DNA from: Cryptomeria japonica
Taxonomy: Eukaryota; Streptophyta; Pinopsida; Cupressales; Cupressaceae
Assembly (NCBI RefSeq): GCF_030272615.1
Contig: NC_081412.1
Location: 340,751,370 to 340,815,369 of the forward strand
Length of the DNA: 64,000 bases
Reading direction: 5' to 3'
The first letter of the stretch is position 1. Every line of letters starts with the position of its first letter. Below are positions 58,893 to 64,000 of this stretch, in pieces. Both the position numbers and the translations under genes were made by a program. The notes beneath the pieces were generated by a model, which saw only the letters and a program-made list of their open reading frames with translations, was not told the DNA's origin and ran no database searches.

Positions 58893-60080
58893 ATCAAGTA
58901 ATGATGTTGAAGTATCCTCAGGAAAAGTTAATGATGTTATGTTATTTTCTCTTGCGTTAATTTATGAAATGCATAATGATGTATGTTCATAATGGTTAAA
59001 TGGCTAATGAATGTAGTTATATGGAGATGTTATGTGTTATGCTAGTTGTTATTAGACCTTAATAAAAAAAAATTATCTCCATTTTCATGTTAGATGTTCA
59101 GTTTCTCTAGGGTATTTTGGCGGGGATTACATCATACATGTGTATGAAGTTCAACCATCCTACTTCTAGATTAAAATTTTTTGGCTCTTTCTTTTGTTAC
59201 CCATTTTAGCTCTACAACTCGAGAATGTTTCTATAAATTTGAATGTTTTAATTCAGCCACAAAAATAGGTATTTCCCTTTTTTTATCAACCGAAATTTTC
59301 AGCATGGATGATGATTTACTATTCATGTTTTTGCATTGATTTTCTTGAATTGGACTGAATGATCCACACTCCACTCTCTATACTTCCTCATTGATTCAAA
59401 AAGTTGGTGACAGTCATGACATGCATGCTATTCACAGTAATAATTACTTTAAATTAGAATTGAAAAATGATGTCATTCAAAATACATTTTCTTACCTCTC
59501 CACCATCATTAATTTAATACTTAAAACTCGTGATAATAATGTTAAAAATGAGTTGGCAGAGAATTATATACAAACAATGTCTACCAATTCTACTTTACAC
59601 CTACTAAATCTGAAAATAATATTTACAATAAATGTATACCTCATCATTTAATGCACATTCCATCAATAGCTATCATATAGTAATGACTAACTCTCCAAAA
59701 GTAACAAGCGTATCGATCAGGAGTTGTCATGCAATGATGATTGTCTTGCCAAAGGACACAAATTGACTTATCAGTCAAGAGCCATCTGAAGCTTATGAGT
59801 CAACTCAAATAGTAATAAATTATTAGAGTCAATCAGGAGATACTCAAGGCTCATTCTATATGGACTAAAATGATGCATTAAATGATCTGGAACTATCTTC
59901 TTGAAAGAGAGAGATTCATTTCCTCAAAAAGAATGATTAGGACCATTTTGGAGACACTCTTCCTTACTGATACCTATAAAAGACTTATTTGAGAACTTTG
60001 AGATCCATCAAGAGTCATCAGAAGCAAACTAAAGTTGATGGGAGAAAATTTGCCATTTATGGTTTTTAAATTCACTCTAT
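58893..60080. other. Unassigned DNA right of C2
   Basis: No gene is supported; the 86-codon frame at 59391-59651 has no known domain. The string ctagggtattttggcgggga at 59107-59126, followed by ttaca, resembles the 3' end of some gypsy LTRs. If so, one LTR of about 1.6 kb (34270-34420, 50682-51877 and 58893-59130) is split by G3 and C2. The rest is AT-rich, with phrases such as cattctggttt repeated near 60090-60200. Confidence 0.35.
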
Positions 60081-60519
60081 AAGGTATGAACCACCTTTTC
60101 TGGTTTTTAGTACACCCCTAGGATAGACTGCCATTTCTAGTTTTCAATCATCCCTGATTTTTTTTTTGGGAGATAAACTACCATTCTGGTTTGTAGCTTA
60201 CCTTCTTTCTTTTTGTCTTCTTGCTGGATTTACTCAGAATTGAGTTCTACCAAGGAAGTGATATCTTCCATGATGAAATGTTCAACTTTGGCTTGCAATA
60301 TCGAAATAAACTCTTCTTTAGATGATATTTTACGATATAAATTTTATTGATGACCATTGACCAGCAAGTCAAATTTCATCTATAAAATTATAGTCTTCTC
60401 TACTTCTAATAAATCAATTATATCCTCCAATGTTGTCCTTAATGTTTGCAAGTCAAACTTAATGGGCATAATGGGAGCTTTTCCAAATACTATTTCATAT
60501 GAAGAAAATCCTATGGTAG
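60080..60519 (-). pseudogene. Gypsy integrase C-terminal remnant
   Basis: On the minus strand, from about 60519 downward, the text reads GFSSYEIVFGKAPIMPIKFD, the usual gypsy integrase string near its C-terminus, then a helical stretch (LEDIIDLLEVEK) and an EEFISILQAKVEHF segment with several stops. The upstream part is missing because C3 inserted at 60520. It belongs to a minus-strand element not otherwise identifiable here. Confidence 0.6.
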
Positions 60520-62030
60520 TGATGAATCAATGATGAACAGTTAGTACCAAACTGGTACTAAGACCAGGGGGGGTGAATCAGTACAGACAAAAACACTTTT
60601 CCTTGAACCAGTTTGACTGAAAACACTGCACTTGACTGGTAAGCAATAACAATGATCTAAACCAGATTACTGTCCGTTAAACACAGTAAGAATGCGAAAG
60701 ACATAAACCGGTAACTCTTAGCTTTCCACACCATCTAACATATTATTTCCACTTCACCCATATGCATACACAAGTAATACATCAACAAAAATGTAAAGAC
60801 TTACTGGTTCAACATGCTTTACTGCTTGACTAGAAAATAACAAAGCATTACATGAAAATCATCACACATAATACACATATTTTTTCACGTGGAAACCCAA
60901 CTAGGAAAAACCACGGTGGGGATGAGTACCCACAAGTTGTTCTTTGAACCCTTTTGAAGTCTGCTCTGTTAGGAGCCTAGTCCGGTTAAAGACTTTACAA
61001 TAGGTTCTATTAGGAACCGATCTTGCTAGGGATCACCTGGTTAAGGGATGGCTAAAATAACCGGTTAAGGGTTAAACCCTGTTAAAGGTTACCTTGTTAG
61101 AGGATTTTAAGAACTCAAAGATTTTGAGTCACCCTGTTAAAGGATTTACAAAAAGCCGGTTAAAGCTACCCTGTTAAGGGATTTTCCAACTATTGAAGTG
61201 GTTAGAGGTCAATAGGTATTACAATGATCTGGTAACAACACTTCAATGCCAATGGAGATCCACTTTAGTTCCTTCCTTCTGCAATCACACTTTGCAGGTA
61301 TCTATTCTCTTATTTGGTCTAGCAAGAATCACGTATCTCTGCACTTAGATACACACACAACATTTTCCAACAACCTCAATCATGAAAAACAACATCCACC
61401 TTATAGGAAACAGATAGGTCGGTAGCAAAAACCCTAAACCCTAAACATTTTAGGTTAAGTAATTTAGTTCGTTCAATCCTAACCATTGAACATATTGCAT
61501 TGATTATAATAGTCTTAAATAGATCTCAAGATGTTCTCCAACATTTGTTCTTCACTGCTTCTTGGAGGCTGATAACCCATCACGCATTCTCCACCATTTA
61601 CAGAGACTTCGCACATTCCCAAGGTAGATAGGATCAATCTCCTTCATGCAAGATCCTTCACGTGCACAAGGCTGACATGGCAACACAATCTATTCTTCAT
61701 TACAATGCTAACTCATCACACGATGTCATCGGTTGAATCACACAGGCTTGGAACACTTCAACCAGAAACCCTAAAGCTAAGACTACCAACCGGTAGTCAT
61801 ACCATATGAAACCTTGATACAAAAAATTCCATATACCAGTTCACGTTCCAACATACTGGTTCACTTAGATAGACATACCGCTTCAATTTTTCACATATAC
61901 CGGTTCACAACATCATACTGGTTCTCTTGCAAGTTGCTTACTTCAATATACCGGTTCACTCTTTAGCATATTGACATCAATGACAACATACAATATCATC
62001 ATGTCATCATACTCTGCACGTATGCCAACA
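60520..62030 (-). repeat. C3 3' LTR
   Basis: 1,511 bp. Minus-strand text starts tgttggcatacgtgcagagt and ends gttcatcattgattcatca. It shares the tgttgtcattgatgtcaat string, the ccgtggtttttcctagttgg block (60902-60921 in reverse) and numerous accggt/ctggtt sites with the solo copies. Confidence 0.9.
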
Positions 62031-62277
62031 ATCTCCCCCTTTGGCATTGATGGCAATATACAAAGATATCTCTTTTCTTCACATCTTCCCCCCAACACTA
62101 TAGATATCTTCTCCATTTCACATCTTCTCCCCCTTTGACAACAATGCCAAAGTGGAGGCATATACATCTATGTCCCAATATGCTGCTCCCCCTAAGGAGT
62201 AGCATCCTTCAACACACCAATCCTGAAAAAGATATATCAATGTATGTCTTGACTGATGTGGAGCACACACCTTTAGT
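62031..62277 (-). promoter_or_regulatory. C3 polypurine tract and post-pol spacer
   Basis: Plus strand atctccccctttggc (62031-62045) is the reverse of gccaaagggggagat and abuts the LTR. A second purine run lies near 62126-62135. No ORF is supported; the 74-codon frame at 62167-61943 overlaps the LTR. Confidence 0.7.
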
Positions 62278-64000
62278 TCACCTTTGAAGGGGCAACACCC
62301 CTAATTCACCTCTCAAACAGGTAAAGGTAGCCTTCGGTAGAGGCTTGGTGAATATGTCTGCTAATTGCCCCTTACTAGAAACATGTTCCAGTACAACTTC
62401 TTTGTTCTGAACCTTCTCCCTCAAGAAATGATACTTGAGATTGAAGTGCTTGGTTCTAGCATGTAAAACCAGATTCTTGGAGATATTAATCACACTTGTG
62501 TTGTCACAAAATATATTTACTAGTTCAGATACAGGAACTTTGAAGCCATTTAATACATGCTTCATCCAGATTGTCTGGGTACAGTTCATAAATGCTGCAA
62601 CATAATCTGCTTCTGCTGTAGACTGAGAGATATAGCTCTGCTTCTTACTCATCCATGGGACTAGTCTACCACCAAGAAAGAATGCACCACCAGTTGTGCT
62701 CTTCTGGTCATCCACATTACCAGCCCAATCAGCATCTGTAAACACTTTTAGGTTGAAATCATTACTGTATGGATACCATAATCCATAGTCAATAGTTTCC
62801 TTCAGATATCTCAGAATCTGCTTGACTGCTACCAAGTGGGATTCTCTTGGGATTTTATGGAACCATGCAGTAATGCCCATTGCATGTGCAATATCCGGTT
62901 TGCTATGTACTACATAGTGCAATTTACCAATCATTGATCGATATTCCTTCTCATTTACCAACCCTGAGTCATCCTCTTTTGATAATTTACAACTGGTCAC
63001 CATCGGTGTACCAACCGGTTTGCTGTCTTCCATGCCAAAAGTCTTCAACACCTCTTTGACATACTTGGATTGAGTGATAAAGATTCCATCTTTCATTTGT
63101 TGAATCTATAGTCCAATGAAGAACTTAATCTCCCCTATAAGTGACATCTCAAATTCCTTTTTCATCTCATCTGCAAAATCATGACTCATCTTGTCATGTC
63201 CTCCAAAAATTATGTCATCAACAAATACTTCACAGATTAGAATCTGATCTCCTTCTGACTTCAGGTAGATATTACTATCCTCACTTGTTCTCTCAAATCC
63301 AATCTTCACAAGATGGGAGTGCAAGCGTTCATACCATGCTCTAGGTTCCTGCTTTAGTCCATACAAGGCTTTATGTAGCCTACACACCATGTCACTGTCT
63401 TCTGATAGGGAAAACCCATCTGGTTGCTCTATATACACCTCCTCTTCTAGTATTCCATTCAGGAATGCAGATTTTACATCCATTTGATATACTTTGAATC
63501 CCTTGAATCCTGCATATGCAAGAAGCATACAAACTCCTTCCAATCTAGCTATTGGAGCAAAGGTTTCTCCATAGTCTTCTCCTTCTTCTTGAGCATATCC
63601 TCTGCACACCAGTCTGGCTTTGTTTCTTACCATTGTGCCATCTTCATTCAACTTATTTCTGAAAACCCATTTGGTACCTATGACATTTTTATGCTCAGGT
63701 CTGGGTACCAGAGACCGTGTACCATTCTTTTCTATCTGGTCAAGTTCCTCTTCCATTGTCTTGAACCAATCTTCATCTTTATGTGCCTCTCTGAATGTTT
63801 TAGGCTCAAATTCAGAGATCATGCAAGATTTTTCTCTGACCTTTCTTCTTGTAAGAATTCCTGCATCCTTGTCTCCTATGATTTGCTTTGGATCATGATT
63901 TAGCTCTACATACCTAGGAATGATCTTTGTTGTTTCCTCTTTCTTTTCTTCATCATCCTCATCTTCATCAGCATCGGCATCTACCGGTGTAGGAGCATTG
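62278..64000 (-). pseudogene. pol: C3 reverse transcriptase and RNase H
   Basis: One minus-strand frame is open from the window edge to 62278, broken only by a TAG at about 63103-63105 between FFIGL and IQQMKDG, consistent with CAG to TAG. Reverse transcriptase shows [40 protein letters not shown] and the catalytic FVDDIIFGG near 63230. RNase H shows VFTDADWAGN, STAEADYVA and DIFTKPLPKA. The upstream 60 codons at the edge are an acidic linker between integrase and reverse transcriptase. The enzyme is close to intact and is the best-kept pol in the window. The stop lies next to the LTR-proximal GVLPLQR end. Confidence 0.85.

Larger units (their letters stand above)
60520..64000 (-). mobile_element. 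C3: copia element (SIRE-like), partial
   Basis: The 3' LTR (60520-62030), a reverse polypurine tract and pol up to the window edge are visible; gag and 5' LTR lie outside. The left flank is ggtag (60515-60519), the expected but unverified TSD half. Its LTR family also gave the solo LTR at 48662-50167 and a relative at 14143-15531. Confidence 0.85.

Noticed and set aside
59391-59651. 86-codon frame right of C2 as a host gene
   Set aside because: AT-driven, no domain, no start context or neighbouring exon support.

Overview
The window looks like repeat-packed nuclear DNA from a large-genome seed plant, most likely a gymnosperm. This is inferred from the element types and their nesting; no marker gene proves it. 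I found no host gene, tRNA, rRNA, CRISPR array or prokaryotic feature. Almost everything assignable belongs to LTR retrotransposons (Ty3/gypsy and Ty1/copia), solo LTRs, and one LINE-derived insertion. Positions of LTRs and target-site duplications (TSDs) were read by eye from the sequence.

Left third (about 826-29318): one very large, decayed, plus-strand Ty3/gypsy element of Tat-like type, called G1. It has a partial 5' LTR, a Lys-type primer-binding site, a long leader, gag, protease, a G-patch region, reverse transcriptase, two RNase H segments, integrase, a minus-strand extra ORF with a plant mobile domain, a polypurine tract and a 3' LTR. Three later insertions split it: G2 (7857-17273), an antisense solo LTR of G1's own family (18787-19979), and a LINE ORF1-only copy in the 3' LTR (26874-28685, 17-bp TSD). 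Without these, G1 would be about 16 kb.

G2 (plus) and G3 (minus, 34421-50681, perfect TSD) are two copies of one non-autonomous family. LTRs are about 1.65-1.7 kb. Internal regions are 4.65-4.70 kb once later insertions are subtracted. The single broken ORF carries an acidic Ser/Pro-rich repeat region, a retropepsin-like protease and a G-patch-like segment, with no recognisable capsid, reverse transcriptase, RNase H or integrase. G2 holds a copia-type solo LTR (14143-15531). G3 holds a complete copia element C1 (37739-44457) and another solo LTR (48662-50167).

Between G1 and G3 (29319-34420) lie a minus-strand orphan LTR, a copia LTR fragment and a truncated copia element C4 (gag plus protease).

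Right part (50682-64000): C2 (51878-58887, minus, perfect TSD) is a copia-type element with no pol. It carries the C-terminal half of a gag with four zinc knuckles and a large unrecognised ORF with a hydrophobic stretch and a roughly 500-bp Glu/Lys-rich tract. C2 is followed by a gypsy integrase remnant and then C3 (60520 to the window end, minus), a copia element whose visible pol is broken by only one nonsense codon. C1, C2, C3 and the two copia-type solo LTRs share LTR motifs and look like members of a SIRE/Maximus-like group.

The order of events that can be read is: G1 first, then G2 and the antisense solo LTR (TSDs 4/5 matched), then elements with perfect TSDs (G3, C1, C2 and the copia solo LTRs). 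The strongest candidates for undescribed biology are the C2 organisation, the G2/G3 family, and the matching GCGCATTTG-like arrays placed before the sense gag and the antisense ORF of G1.
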